From Winogradskyella sp. (GTDB lineage Bacteria > Bacteroidota > Bacteroidia > Flavobacteriales > Flavobacteriaceae): a stretch of DNA of 45,478 nucleotides. Shown here piece by piece: positions 34,564 to 43,871 of the stretch. The stretch spans positions 1 through 45,478 of the forward strand of contig JASBSA010000024.1 of NCBI GenBank assembly GCA_030149175.1, given 5' to 3'. The notes under the pieces are model-generated. The model did not search any database, was not told the origin of the DNA, and saw nothing but the letters and a program-made list of their open reading frames with translations. The position numbers and the translations under genes were made by a program. Each line of letters opens with the position of its first letter. The stretch's first letter is position 1.

Positions 34564-36945
34564 TTATCTTACTATAAGGACTTTTAAAACTTTGGTTTCA
34601 AATGAGTCTAAATCAGATATCATAATAAGGTAAACACCTGTTCTAACAATCGAGTTTGCTAGATTTTTACCATTCCATACAGCTGTACCTCCATCTATGG
34701 CAAAATTATAATTAGCACTAGAAGACCTTAAATTTATATTAGACTGTGCTTCTGCAACAAGATTACCTTCTATATCGGTAATCTTTATATTAACATTCTC
34801 TGTAAGTCCGCTAATTTTAACACCCTTGTTAATATCATTTAAATCACTAAATCCTAGCACGTCGTATTCTGGTCGTACAGGGTTTGGATACACAAATGCA
34901 TTCTCTAGCGTGTCTTCTGGTTTAGAACCTCCTGCTCTAAACGATAGCATTCCTTTTGTAGTGGCTATATATACTATGCCATTATTTGTATCTAGAGATA
35001 TGTCTGTAATTCGGTTAGAAGGTAATGGTGAGTTGTCTTTTGTAAAATGATAGATGGTATTTTGTCCATCTGGTGAAAAATAAAATACACCTGAATCTAC
35101 CGTGCCTATCCATTTGTTATTGGAACCATCTACCTCGATATCTGAAATTGTCTGAGATTCGAGCAACTCCTGTGCAATACCATCTTCTAAAATAATAATT
35201 GAATTTAAAGTAGGATTCGGATCATCAAAAAAACCAGATGTATTAAATAAAACCCTTAATCCTGAAAATGTGCCAACCCAAAGCTGATTACGATTGTCAA
35301 TCTCTAAGGCTGTTACTCTAGGAAAGGGAAGGTTCTGGTCTTCGGAAGTTATATTTTTTAGAGGATTTGCTAAGTTTTCGTTATATGCATATAGGCCATT
35401 AGAGTAACCACCAATCCATTTTGTGCCATTATTATCTATAGCAATATCAAAAAAACCAAATTCATCTAACAAGGTATCCTCTATTATTGATGAAAAATCG
35501 TAACCTTGCCAACTCCCTGAAATAGGATCATATGCCTTTAAGGGATTAGGTGCTCGGGCAGTCATACTCCAAAGTACGCCATTTCTATCAAAAGCAGATG
35601 CAGAAACTCTTATACTTACCACTTGAGGTGCACTAGGTATTATTAAAGACTCTAGCCCACTATTATCTTGATTGTACAATATGGTAGGCTGAAAATCATT
35701 TATCTCTAAAATTCCATTTAGAAAAGAACTTACAAAAACTTGGTTTGGATTAAAGGGGTTTACGGATATTTCTGATAGGTTTCTGGCCCCAAAAAGACTA
35801 TCAAACGGAATACTCTCCCAGACGTCTTCTTTATAATAACTTAGACCTCTTGCTCTTGTGGGTGCTGGATCAAAGGATTCTGTATAATCACCAAAACTAG
35901 CCCAAACAACACCTGATTCTGCATTGAGTCTAAAAATTTCGTTTAACAAAGGACCGTTAGGTTTTACTTCAGTATAGGTTAATCCGTCTAAAATGGAAGT
36001 TTTTAACACCCCAAAATCTTCGGTGCCAATATAAACCTCATTATTTTGTAATACTGAAGACGTAAAACGTGTATCATAATCCTCACTAGAAATATAACTT
36101 TCAATGAGCTGCGCATTTTCATCATAAATCTGAATGGTATTGATATTTGAAATAACTAAATTACCTTCACTAACTTCTGTATCTGTTGGTGTTAAAGGCA
36201 ATACAAATAATTGTGTGAAATTTGTATTTGTTATTTCGAAAAAAGCTCGATTTGCCCTAACAGCATAAGCCTGATTACCAACCGTATTAATATTTACAAA
36301 ATTACCTCCAATGATAGTTTGCCATTGAGCGAAATCTATGAGATTTGGATTACTTAAATCTGCCTTTTTGAGACCATTTGAACTAGAACAAGCTGCAAAA
36401 ATTTCGTTATTTAACACCGTAACTTGATTTACTCTAATCTGAGAACCTCCATTACCTAAAAAATAGGTATCCCCAAACTCCAATTCTGCTAAATCATAAA
36501 CAGATATGCCAAAGTCCGTAGATATATAGACTAATCCTTCGTGTTCATAAAAGTGATTAATAGATTTATTTGCAGGTGTAATATTCTCTTTTTCTAAAAT
36601 GTCTACAACAGTAAGTACTGAGTCATCTGTTTCAGAATAAACTTCTATAAGACCCGTTTCATAACCTATAACCAAATATTGAAATTCTGCACTATACAGA
36701 ATTGTCGTAATCTGCTCACCAGACAAGCCTTCTACAGTAGTAATTGTATTTATCTCTTCTGTTAAAGTATCGTACTCAAAAACAGCATTTTGAGCCGCTG
36801 CATATATCTTGTTATTACCGCTAACAACATCTACAATATCATTATAGGAAAAGTGTGCCTGCCATAATGTAGAAAAATCTTGTGCGCCTAGATTAAGTGA
36901 TAAACCAAAAAAGAATAATAAAAATCTAAAAACAGTTTTATGCAT
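34564..36945 (-). CDS. porZ: PorZ-like type IX secretion beta-propeller protein
   Basis: 793 residues from the ATG at 36945; a TTG start at 36963 would lie in the promoter. Signal peptide MHKTVFRFLLFFFGLSLNLGAQ. Two seven-bladed-like beta-propellers fill residues about 25-690 (FSYNDIVDVVSGNNKIYAAAQNAVFEY, then many blades such as NKWIGTVDSGVFYFSPDGQ and NGIVYIATTKGMLSF). The C-terminus resembles a T9SS sorting domain (ENAFVYPNPVRPEYD, then GVYLIMISDLDSFETKVLKVLIVR). PorZ takes part in the attachment complex that links T9SS cargo to A-LPS at the cell surface. The position next to recO supports the call. Confidence 0.85.
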   Translation of the reverse strand: MHKTVFRFLLFFFGLSLNLGAQDFSTLWQAHFSYNDIVDVVSGNNKIYAAAQNAVFEYDTLTEEINTITTVEGLSGEQITTILYSAEFQYLVIGYETGLIEVYSETDDSVLTVVDILEKENITPANKSINHFYEHEGLVYISTDFGISVYDLAELEFGDTYFLGNGGSQIRVNQVTVLNNEIFAACSSSNGLKKADLSNPNLIDFAQWQTIIGGNFVNINTVGNQAYAVRANRAFFEITNTNFTQLFVLPLTPTDTEVSEGNLVISNINTIQIYDENAQLIESYISSEDYDTRFTSSVLQNNEVYIGTEDFGVLKTSILDGLTYTEVKPNGPLLNEIFRLNAESGVVWASFGDYTESFDPAPTRARGLSYYKEDVWESIPFDSLFGARNLSEISVNPFNPNQVFVSSFLNGILEINDFQPTILYNQDNSGLESLIIPSAPQVVSIRVSASAFDRNGVLWSMTARAPNPLKAYDPISGSWQGYDFSSIIEDTLLDEFGFFDIAIDNNGTKWIGGYSNGLYAYNENLANPLKNITSEDQNLPFPRVTALEIDNRNQLWVGTFSGLRVLFNTSGFFDDPNPTLNSIIILEDGIAQELLESQTISDIEVDGSNNKWIGTVDSGVFYFSPDGQNTIYHFTKDNSPLPSNRITDISLDTNNGIVYIATTKGMLSFRAGGSKPEDTLENAFVYPNPVRPEYDVLGFSDLNDINKGVKISGLTENVNIKITDIEGNLVAEAQSNINLRSSSANYNFAIDGGTAVWNGKNLANSIVRTGVYLIMISDLDSFETKVLKVLIVR

Positions 36946-36960
36946 TATAAATCGTTTGCT

Positions 36961-36968
36961 CAAATATA
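36961..36968 (-). promoter_or_regulatory. -7 promoter box for the porZ-recO-receptor run
   Basis: On the minus strand this reads TATATTTG and ends 15 bases before the porZ ATG. It overlaps the alternative TTG start, which I therefore reject. Confidence 0.6.
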
Positions 36969-37014
36969 TTTAATAGTAACGATAATATTATATTAATCAT
37001 ATAATATGTAATAA

Positions 37015-37045
37015 AAAAAGCTTCCATTTATGGTGGAAGCTTTTT
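37015..37045 (-). terminator. Terminator after gdhA
   Basis: AAAAAGCTTCCA pairs with TGGAAGCTTTTT (12 base pairs, 7-base loop), with T-runs, 19 bases beyond the gdhA stop. Confidence 0.9.
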
Positions 37046-37063
37046 ACATTGAAAATTTTGAAA

Positions 37064-38407
37064 TTAAATAACTCCTTGTGCTAGCATTGCATCTGCGACT
37101 TTAACAAAACCAGCTATATTAGCTCCTCTTACATAGTCAACTGTACCATCGTCATTTTTACCATATTCAACACAAGAATCGTGAATATCTTCCATAATAT
37201 CCTTTAATCTTGCATCAACTTCTTCTCTAGTCCAACTTAATCGCAAGGAGTTCTGACTCATCTCTAACCCAGAAGTTGCAACACCTCCTGCATTTGATGC
37301 TTTACCTGGGGCAAATAATATTTTTGCCTTATGAAACTCATGGATAGCTTCTGGAGTTGATGGCATATTAGCACCTTCAGACACACATATACAACCATTA
37401 TCTATCAATGCTTTAGCTTCTTCTCCGTCTAACTCGTTTTGAGTTGCACATGGTAGTGCTATGTCGCATTTAACAGACCATGGTCTTTCACCAGCAAAAT
37501 ATTTTGCGTTTGGATACTTCTCAACATACTCACTAATTCTTCCGCGTTTGTTATTTTTAAGATCCATTACAAACTTCAGCTTCTCTGTACCAATACCGTC
37601 TTCGTCATAAATATAACCACCAGAATCAGAAAGCGTAAGTACTTTAGCACCTAACTCAATAGCTTTTTCTGCAGCAAATTGAGCTACGTTACCAGAACCT
37701 GAAATAACTACTTTTTTACCATCAAAAGAGTCTCCTTTGGTCTTTAACATGTTTTCAGCAAAGTAAACATTACCGTATCCTGTTGCCTCTGGTCTTATTA
37801 AAGATCCTCCCCAAGATTGTCCCTTGCCTGTTAAAACTCCAGTAAAAGTATTATTCAATTTTTTATACATCCCAAACATGTAACCAATCTCTCTTGCTCC
37901 TACTCCTATATCTCCTGCTGGTACATCTGTGTTATGGCCAATGTGTCTATATAATTCGGTCATAAAGGCGTGGCAAAAACGCATAATTTCGTTATCTGAC
38001 TTTCCTTTTGGATCAAAATCAGATCCGCCTTTCCCACCACCCATTGGTAGAGTGGTTAAGCTGTTTTTAAATACTTGTTCGAACGCTAAAAACTTAAGAA
38101 TACTGGCGTTTACTGTAGGATGGAAACGTAAACCACCCTTGTAAGGTCCAATAGCAGAACTCATTTGAACTCTATAACCTCTATTTACCTGTATTTCACC
38201 AGAATCATCAACCCAACTTACTCTAAATGAAATTAATCTTTCTGGCTCCACCATTCTTAAAAGAATATTTTTACCATTATAAATTTCATGCTTGGCAATG
38301 TAAGGAATAACTGTTTCAGCCACTTCTTGAACCGCTTGCAAAAACTCAGGTTCGTGCCCATTTCGCTCTCTTACAAGATCTAAAAAAGCTTCAATTTTAT
38401 CTTTCAT
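37064..38407 (-). CDS. gdhA: NADP-type glutamate dehydrogenase
   Basis: 447 residues from the ATG at 38407 (MKDKIEAFLDLVRERN), the usual length; an upstream in-frame start would put the promoter inside the gene. It makes glutamate from 2-oxoglutarate and ammonia with NAD(P)H. The active-site segment GPYKGGLRFHPTVN, the catalytic-lysine segment LPMGGGKGGSDFDPKGKSD and PAGDIGVGAREIGYMFG are intact. The Rossmann domain follows with VVISGSGNVAQFAAEKAIELGAKV. It is a single-gene unit with its own promoter and terminator. Confidence 0.98.
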   Translation of the reverse strand: MKDKIEAFLDLVRERNGHEPEFLQAVQEVAETVIPYIAKHEIYNGKNILLRMVEPERLISFRVSWVDDSGEIQVNRGYRVQMSSAIGPYKGGLRFHPTVNASILKFLAFEQVFKNSLTTLPMGGGKGGSDFDPKGKSDNEIMRFCHAFMTELYRHIGHNTDVPAGDIGVGAREIGYMFGMYKKLNNTFTGVLTGKGQSWGGSLIRPEATGYGNVYFAENMLKTKGDSFDGKKVVISGSGNVAQFAAEKAIELGAKVLTLSDSGGYIYDEDGIGTEKLKFVMDLKNNKRGRISEYVEKYPNAKYFAGERPWSVKCDIALPCATQNELDGEEAKALIDNGCICVSEGANMPSTPEAIHEFHKAKILFAPGKASNAGGVATSGLEMSQNSLRLSWTREEVDARLKDIMEDIHDSCVEYGKNDDGTVDYVRGANIAGFVKVADAMLAQGVI

Positions 38408-38443
38408 ATAAAAAATTGTTAAGAAATTGTGATTTATAGGGCA

Positions 38444-38451
38444 CAAAGATA
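38444..38451 (-). promoter_or_regulatory. -7 promoter box for gdhA
   Basis: On the minus strand it reads TATCTTTG, an exact match, 36 bases before the ATG. Confidence 0.6.
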
Positions 38452-38589
38452 CGTTATCTATAAAAATAAAGGCTTATTTTTTTTATATTCTCAATTATTT
38501 TTTAAATATTTAGATTTTGTAATAAAATTCTTCTCCCTAAAAGAAATTTGCATTTTATCCGTTTTATTTTGTAGTTCGTCGAGTTTTTA

Positions 38590-38597
38590 TATATTTG
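38590..38597 (+). promoter_or_regulatory. Promoter (-33 TTTG and -7 box) for the gene at 38627
   Basis: TATATTTG is preceded at a spacing of 18 bases by ATTTTG, a full Bacteroidota promoter. It is 29 bases before the ATG and lies inside the longer alternative frame, which is therefore not the real start. Confidence 0.68.
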
Positions 38598-38626
38598 TTC
38601 GGCAACCGCTTAATCATAAGTGTTAT

Positions 38627-39430
38627 ATGGCAAGACATATTAAAAAATTAATAGTGTTGTTTGGATTGATATGTGCAGTTCAAACCTCTTCAGCCCAATT
38701 GGGTTTTTCTCATGAAATAGGTGCATTTGTTGGAGCGGTTGCGTTTCAATCTGACTTTGGGGTTAGGAGAGACTTCGAAACCAACTCCGGTAATACAGGT
38801 GTAGCTCTTGGTATAGTTCACTACATCAATTTTGCATATAGAGCTGATTGTAATTGTTACAGTACAGACACCTATTTTAACGACCACTTTAAATTAAGAA
38901 GCGAAATTTCTTGGAATAAAACTTCATTAGATCATTTTGGGAATTGGGTTGATGATGCTAGAACAAGTGTTGAGGCTGATAAATTAAGAGCCCATACTGG
39001 TGAAGCCCAAAACTGGGATATTGGCATGCAATTAGAATATTTCCCTAGAAGTATAAGGGCTTTCTCTGCGGGAGCTTATTCTTTTGCCCCTTTCGTTGCA
39101 GTTGGAGCTCATTTTGTCTCATTTAACCCAGATGTTGAAACATCTTATGGTGACGGCAACATTTTGAATAACGATAACTTCTACAGCTTTTGGGATGCTG
39201 CCTCAGGTGGCGATCCTTTTATTAGTACTGAGTCTGGATCTACTTGGTCTGTTGTTGCTAGTTTAGGTACACGTTATAAACTAACAATATTATCTGACTT
39301 ATTTGTAGAATTGAGATGGCAATATTATTTTGATGATTTTATTGATGGGTTAAACCATAAATTACCCTCTAACAAAGCTAAAGACTGGAATCTTTGGCTG
39401 AATTTTGGTTATATATATTATCTAGATTAG
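38627..39430 (+). CDS. THC0290_0291-like outer-membrane barrel protein
   Basis: 267 residues from the ATG at 38627 (MARHIKKLIVLFG). Signal peptide ending near residue 24 (VQTSSAQ). The body shows LGFSHEIGAFVGAVAFQSDFGVRRDFETN, GNTGVALGIVHYINFAYR, a long polar middle region and a final TILSDLFVELRWQYYFDDFIDGLNH with the terminal strand WLNFGYIYYLD. The pattern is that of the THC0290_0291 family, outer-membrane proteins found in Flavobacteriia with unknown role. It is a single gene with its own promoter. Confidence 0.8.
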   Translation: MARHIKKLIVLFGLICAVQTSSAQLGFSHEIGAFVGAVAFQSDFGVRRDFETNSGNTGVALGIVHYINFAYRADCNCYSTDTYFNDHFKLRSEISWNKTSLDHFGNWVDDARTSVEADKLRAHTGEAQNWDIGMQLEYFPRSIRAFSAGAYSFAPFVAVGAHFVSFNPDVETSYGDGNILNNDNFYSFWDAASGGDPFISTESGSTWSVVASLGTRYKLTILSDLFVELRWQYYFDDFIDGLNHKLPSNKAKDWNLWLNFGYIYYLD

Positions 39431-39439
39431 TATAGAGTG

Positions 39440-40579
39440 TTAACCTATTGCTTGTTTTAAATCTGCTATTAGATCTGCCTTATCCTCTATCCCAACACTT
39501 AATCTTATTAAGGAGTCTACTACTCCTGTTTTTTCTCGTTCATCTTTTGGTATACTTGCATGGGTCATACTTGCAGGATGACCTGCTAAAGATTCTACGC
39601 CGCCAAGAGACTCAGCAAGAGTGAAGATTTTTAGATTTTCAACTATTTTAATGGCTTCATCGAAATTACTCTCTTTTGTAGTAAAAGAAACCATACCTCC
39701 AAAATCTTTCATTTGAGATTTGGCTATTTCATGATTAGGATGACTCTCAAAACCTGGCCAATAGACATTTTTAATCTTAGAATGACTTTGCAAAAACTCC
39801 GCAACAGCCCTACCATTTTCGCAATGACGCTGCATTCTAACGTGCAATGTTTTTATACCTCTTAAAACCAAAAAAGCATCTTGAGGACCACAGATAGCTC
39901 CGCTAGCATTTTGAATAAAATAAAGTCGATCGGCCAAAGATTTATCTCTAACTACTAAACCTCCCATCACTACATCACTATGACCACCTAAATACTTGGT
40001 AGCTGAATGCATAACAATATCGGCACCCAAGTTTAGTGGTTGTTGCAAATACGGAGTAGCAAACGTATTATCTACAGCAAGTAATAAGTTATGCTTCTTT
40101 GAAACATCTGAAACAGCCTTTATATCTATAATATTCATCATTGGGTTTGTTGGAGTTTCAACCCAAATAAGTTTAGTTTTTGCCGATATAAAGCTTTCAA
40201 TATTATCAATATTACGCATACCAATAAAATGAAATTTAATTCCAAAATTTTCATAGATTTTAGTAAAAAGTCGATATGTTCCACCATATAAATCATTTGT
40301 AGAAATCACTTCGTCACCTGGCTTTAATAGTTTTAATACTGCATCAATGGCAGCAATCCCAGAACCGAAAGCCAATCCATAGTTACCGTCTTCTAAACTA
40401 GCAAAAGATTGTTCTAACGCATGCCTAGTTGGGTTATGTGTTCTTGAATATTCATAGCCTTTATGATTACCTGGTGTAGACTGTGCATAAGTAGTGGTTT
40501 GGTATATTGGAGGCATTACAGAACCGTAGGCTACATCGTGCTGCTGGCCACCATGTATGGTTTTTGTGTTAAATTTCAT
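39440..40579 (-). CDS. Cystathionine gamma-synthase-type PLP enzyme
   Basis: 379 residues from the ATG at 40579 (MKFNTKTIHGGQQHD); the longer frame upstream contains the promoter. It belongs to the Cys/Met metabolism fold-type I enzymes: TTTYAQSTPGNHKGYEYSRTHNPTRHALE, the substrate-phosphate region, and the PLP lysine in MHSATKYLGGHSDVVMGG. The likely reaction is cystathionine synthesis from an acylhomoserine and cysteine; cystathionine beta- or gamma-lyase activity cannot be excluded from sequence alone. No other methionine gene is nearby. Confidence 0.9.
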   Translation of the reverse strand: MKFNTKTIHGGQQHDVAYGSVMPPIYQTTTYAQSTPGNHKGYEYSRTHNPTRHALEQSFASLEDGNYGLAFGSGIAAIDAVLKLLKPGDEVISTNDLYGGTYRLFTKIYENFGIKFHFIGMRNIDNIESFISAKTKLIWVETPTNPMMNIIDIKAVSDVSKKHNLLLAVDNTFATPYLQQPLNLGADIVMHSATKYLGGHSDVVMGGLVVRDKSLADRLYFIQNASGAICGPQDAFLVLRGIKTLHVRMQRHCENGRAVAEFLQSHSKIKNVYWPGFESHPNHEIAKSQMKDFGGMVSFTTKESNFDEAIKIVENLKIFTLAESLGGVESLAGHPASMTHASIPKDEREKTGVVDSLIRLSVGIEDKADLIADLKQAIG

Positions 40580-40645
40580 TATATAGTTAAAAAGGTTTAT
40601 CTTACTCGTAGTAGTTTTATAATTGTAAAGCCTTGTAAAGCATAA

Positions 40646-40653
40646 CAAAGTTA
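40646..40653 (-). promoter_or_regulatory. -7 promoter box for the cystathionine gamma-synthase-type gene
   Basis: On the minus strand this reads TAACTTTG, an exact match, about 67 bases upstream of the ATG. Confidence 0.55.
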
Positions 40654-40697
40654 CGGTATAATTCGTTCTTTGTTGCGTAATGTAACACCTTTCGTGA

Positions 40698-41435
40698 ATG
40701 ATTAATAAAATATCTTTAAACCAATTATCTATTGTATTCTTAGTCTCAACTTTAGTTTTCTCTTGTATTAGCGAACCTAAATCTATAAGTTTTGAAAACA
40801 ATTCTTATGAAAACAATTACGAAGCTAACATCTCTGTCTCTATAGATGAAGCTGCCGATAATAGCGAAGTAGGTAAGGTTATCAATTTTAAAATTAAAGA
40901 AGCTATAATATCTACCCTAAGTGATACCACTAAAAAGACGAGTCTAGAGTCTGTTTTAGAAGATTTTGACTCTGAATTCATAAATTTTAAGAAGCAATTC
41001 CCAGAAGCATCACATCCTGCTTGGGAGCTTCACATAGAAACCGAAAAAGTTTATCAATCTGAAGATGTTATTACGTTGTCCATTAACACCTATGAATTTA
41101 AAGGTGGTGCTCATGGCAATGATAAAATTAAATTTTTAAACATTGATGCCAAAACAGGCGAGGTCTTAAACCTTAGTGATATTGTAGAAAATTCGGAAAC
41201 TTTTAAGGCCTTGGCACAAGACTATTTTTTAAAATCTATTAACGTAAGTACAGAAGACACTCAAATGGAAGATTATTTTTTCGGCAAACCTTTTCAATTA
41301 CCCGAAAATATTGGGTTTAGTGAAGACGGTTTAGTTTTTCTTTATAATGTATATGAAGTCGCTTCATACGATCAAGGCTATACTGAGTTCGTTATTCCGT
41401 TTAATGATGTCGAGCCTTACTTAAAAGTTAAGTAG
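40698..41435 (+). CDS. DUF3298/DUF4163-type lipoprotein (RsiV-like domain)
   Basis: 245 residues. Lipoprotein signal with LVSTLVFSCIS (Cys about residue 23). The N-terminal part (about 45-120) resembles DUF4163, the C-terminal part (about 125-243) DUF3298: LHIETEKVYQSEDVITLSINTYEFKGGAHGNDKIKFLNID, then LPENIGFSEDGLVFLYNVYEVASYDQGYTEFVIPFNDVEPYL. The same fold occurs in the extracellular part of the anti-sigma factor RsiV and in PdaC, where it binds lysozyme or glycan. A wall-binding or inhibitor role is possible but inferred. Confidence 0.85.
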   Translation: MINKISLNQLSIVFLVSTLVFSCISEPKSISFENNSYENNYEANISVSIDEAADNSEVGKVINFKIKEAIISTLSDTTKKTSLESVLEDFDSEFINFKKQFPEASHPAWELHIETEKVYQSEDVITLSINTYEFKGGAHGNDKIKFLNIDAKTGEVLNLSDIVENSETFKALAQDYFLKSINVSTEDTQMEDYFFGKPFQLPENIGFSEDGLVFLYNVYEVASYDQGYTEFVIPFNDVEPYLKVK

Positions 41436-41499
41436 ACATCCCATTAATATTCGCCTTAAAAGTCCGTTCTTTGTGGTGATATTAACATAGGGTGAAAAA

Positions 41500-41853
41500 A
41501 TGAAAAAAATCTATTTCCTAAGTACTTGTGACACTTGCAAAAGAATCATTAATGAACTAACTCTACCAGAAGACTTTCAACTTCAGGATATAAAAAGCGA
41601 AACCATTACTAAATCCCAAATTGAGGAGATGAGACAGCTAACAGATAGTTATGAGAGTCTTTTTAGTAAACGCGCTAGACTCTACAAGGAATTAGATTTA
41701 AAAAACAAATCACTTACAGAAGACGATTATAAAAACCACATATTAGAGCATTATACATTTTTAAAACGTCCTGTAATAATTGTAGACGACAACATTTTTA
41801 TTGGTAATTCTAAAAAGGTAGTAGAATCCGCTAAAAACGCCATTCATGAATAG
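41500..41853 (+). CDS. ArsC/Spx-family thioredoxin-fold protein
   Basis: 117 residues. The thioredoxin-like fold opens with KKIYFLSTCDTCKRIINEL, giving a CxxC at C10 and C13, and has the ArsC-like end FLKRPVIIVDDNIFIGNSKKVVES. ArsC enzymes use a single Cys plus an Arg triad; here the cis-Pro region (KRPV) is kept. Family members reduce arsenate or act as regulators (Spx, MgsR). With no ars genes nearby, arsenate reduction is doubtful. It overlaps the EamA transporter gene by eight bases. Confidence 0.87.
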   Translation: MKKIYFLSTCDTCKRIINELTLPEDFQLQDIKSETITKSQIEEMRQLTDSYESLFSKRARLYKELDLKNKSLTEDDYKNHILEHYTFLKRPVIIVDDNIFIGNSKKVVESAKNAIHE

Positions 41854-42739
41854 CCGTAAGCATGCTCTTGTGGCGTTGTTTGCCGTTCAGCTTATTTATG
41901 GTCTCAATTACACTATTGCCAAAACAGTTATTAATGAAAACTACATTAAACCTTTTGGTTTTGTACTTTTAAGAGTCGTTGGTGCTACAATCCTTTTTTG
42001 GTTGCTAAGTATTTTTTTTCCAAAAGAGAAGGTTGAAAAAAGGGACTACATTAAGTTTTTTGTAGCTGCCATTTTTGGGGTTGTTGTTAACTTATTATTC
42101 TTTTTTAAAGGATTAGAGTTTACTTCACCAATTCATGCCTCTTCAATAATGACTATTATACCTGTTATAATCCTGGTTTTGTCATCATACTTTTTGAAAG
42201 AAAAAATCACCTCTATAAAAATCGTTGGAATAGTTATAGCACTATGTGGCGCACTTGTTTTAACAATATATGGTAAATCTGCTAGAGCTGCAGATAACAT
42301 TCCTCTCGGAAATTTTCTCATTTTACTTAATGCTATATCCTATAGTATCTATGTTATTCTGGTAAAAAAACTAACCGAAAAGTACCATCCATTTACATTT
42401 ATAAAATGGCTGTTTTTAATTGGGTTGATTTTACTTATTCCTTTTGGTTATGATGAATTGAGTGACGTTCAGTGGCAATCATTCACACCATATATTACGT
42501 TCTCTGTTATCTTTGTAGTAGCTGGTGCAACCTTTGGCACATATTTGTTAAACCCATACGCACTTAGTAAGCTAAAGGCTTCTACTGTAGGGACTTTTAT
42601 TTACCTTCAACCTGTCATTGCTGCACTTTATGCTCTTGCCGTTGGTGCCGATTTTATAGATGCAATAAAGATTGGAGCCATGGTTCTGATTTTTACAGGT
42701 GTATATCTGGTATCTGTAAAACGAAAACAAAAAAAGTAG
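41846..42739 (+). CDS. EamA/DMT-family transporter
   Basis: 297 residues with ten predicted membrane helices in two repeats, each beginning with a EamA signature (ALVALFAVQLIYGLNYTIAK; NFLILLNAISYSIYVILVKKL). The Lys/Arg-rich tail VSVKRKQKK faces the cytoplasm. The family exports or exchanges amino acids, nucleotide sugars or metabolites; the substrate here is unknown. Start overlaps the ArsC-like gene and the stop is one base before the next gene, so the three appear to be translated as an operon. Confidence 0.92.
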   Translation: MNSRKHALVALFAVQLIYGLNYTIAKTVINENYIKPFGFVLLRVVGATILFWLLSIFFPKEKVEKRDYIKFFVAAIFGVVVNLLFFFKGLEFTSPIHASSIMTIIPVIILVLSSYFLKEKITSIKIVGIVIALCGALVLTIYGKSARAADNIPLGNFLILLNAISYSIYVILVKKLTEKYHPFTFIKWLFLIGLILLIPFGYDELSDVQWQSFTPYITFSVIFVVAGATFGTYLLNPYALSKLKASTVGTFIYLQPVIAALYALAVGADFIDAIKIGAMVLIFTGVYLVSVKRKQKK

Positions 42740-42740
42740 T

Positions 42741-43871
42741 TTGTCTATAGATTCCGAAATATTTAAAACCATTGATTCCATTCCTAAATCGTACTGGGAG
42801 AACCTCAATTGTACTGTCAATATTTATTATTCGCCAGAGTTTTTAAAAGCATTTGAGCTGGCCAACACAGCTATTGAGTTTAATTATATTTTTATTTTAA
42901 AAAACGGAAAAGCTATAGCATTTGCAAGCACACAGACTGTAACTATTGGTATAGAAACTATTACCAAAAATATTGACATGTCTTACAAAGTAAGAAGGTT
43001 TGTAAACAGCCTTTTTTGTAAGAATCATATCAAAGTGTTGTTTTGTGGTAATGTGTTTTTAAGTGGCGAATATGGCACTTTTTTAAAGGAAGGTGAACCT
43101 AAGGTAGAAACTTTTAAAGCCATTGCAAAAGCTGTAAAAAAACTCTATCGATGTAAACGCCTCAGTACTATCTTTATTAAAGATTTTGAAGACGAATCCC
43201 TTTACATTACAGATCATTTAAAAGCTTTTGATTATGCATCTATGCATGTGGAGCCTAACATGATTATTTATCTTGATTCTACCTGGAAATCTTTTGAAGA
43301 TTACACTTCAGCTTTAAAGTCTAAATACAGAGTAAAAGCCAATAGAGCTGACGCAAAAAGTGAAGCTTTGGAAGCTAAACTCTTAAATGAAGAGGACATC
43401 AAAATGTACTTAGATGAGCTGCAGGCTTTATATCAAAACACAATTGACAATGCAGATTTTAATGCTCAAATACTAAATCTAAACACCTATACACATCTAA
43501 AAAATACCTACAAAGACAACTTTACTGTTAAGGGATATTTTCTGAATGATAAACTTGTTGGGTTTTTATCTGCAATGCAAAACGGAGACCATCTTGATGC
43601 GCATTTTATTGGCATAGATTATACAAACAATAAAGAATATGCAATCTATCCCAGAATTCTAAATGATTATGTAAGGTTAGGAATAAAAACTAAGTCTTCT
43701 CAAATAAATCTTGGCAGAACGGCTTCTGAAATCAAAAGTACACTTGGCGCACAACCAAAAACATTAACTTGTTATTGCAGGCATAAATATGCACTACCCA
43801 ATAAAATTCTTAAGCCATTTATAAAGAATGTTCATATAAAAACATTCAAACAACATCAACCCTTTAAATAA
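42741..43871 (+). CDS. GNAT-like acyltransferase (FemAB-like architecture)
   Basis: 376 residues from TTG 42741, one base after the EamA stop; the spacing supports that start. The protein has two halves. The second (about 230-345) looks like a GNAT fold: FTVKGYFLNDKLVGFLSAMQNGDHLDAHFIGIDYTNNKEYAIYPRILNDYVRLGI, then INLGRTASEIKSTLGAQP. The first half may be a degenerate GNAT repeat, as in FemAB-like or peptidoglycan-recognition acyltransferases. Donor and acceptor are unknown. It is the last gene in a run with ArsC-like and EamA genes. Confidence 0.72.
   Translation: MSIDSEIFKTIDSIPKSYWENLNCTVNIYYSPEFLKAFELANTAIEFNYIFILKNGKAIAFASTQTVTIGIETITKNIDMSYKVRRFVNSLFCKNHIKVLFCGNVFLSGEYGTFLKEGEPKVETFKAIAKAVKKLYRCKRLSTIFIKDFEDESLYITDHLKAFDYASMHVEPNMIIYLDSTWKSFEDYTSALKSKYRVKANRADAKSEALEAKLLNEEDIKMYLDELQALYQNTIDNADFNAQILNLNTYTHLKNTYKDNFTVKGYFLNDKLVGFLSAMQNGDHLDAHFIGIDYTNNKEYAIYPRILNDYVRLGIKTKSSQINLGRTASEIKSTLGAQPKTLTCYCRHKYALPNKILKPFIKNVHIKTFKQHQPFK

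Noticed and set aside
38408-38446. 13-residue extension of GdhA
   Set aside because: The promoter box at 38444-38451 would lie in the start region; the protein from 38407 has the usual 447 residues.
38429-38626. 66-residue extension of the THC0290_0291-like protein
   Set aside because: A full -33/-7 promoter lies inside it and the signal peptide begins at the later ATG 38627; it would also overlap the gdhA promoter.
40580-40801. N-terminal extension of 74 residues on the cystathionine gamma-synthase-type protein
   Set aside because: The extension contains a clear -7 promoter box and runs into the divergent lipoprotein gene; the family starts at the MKFNTKTIHGG segment.
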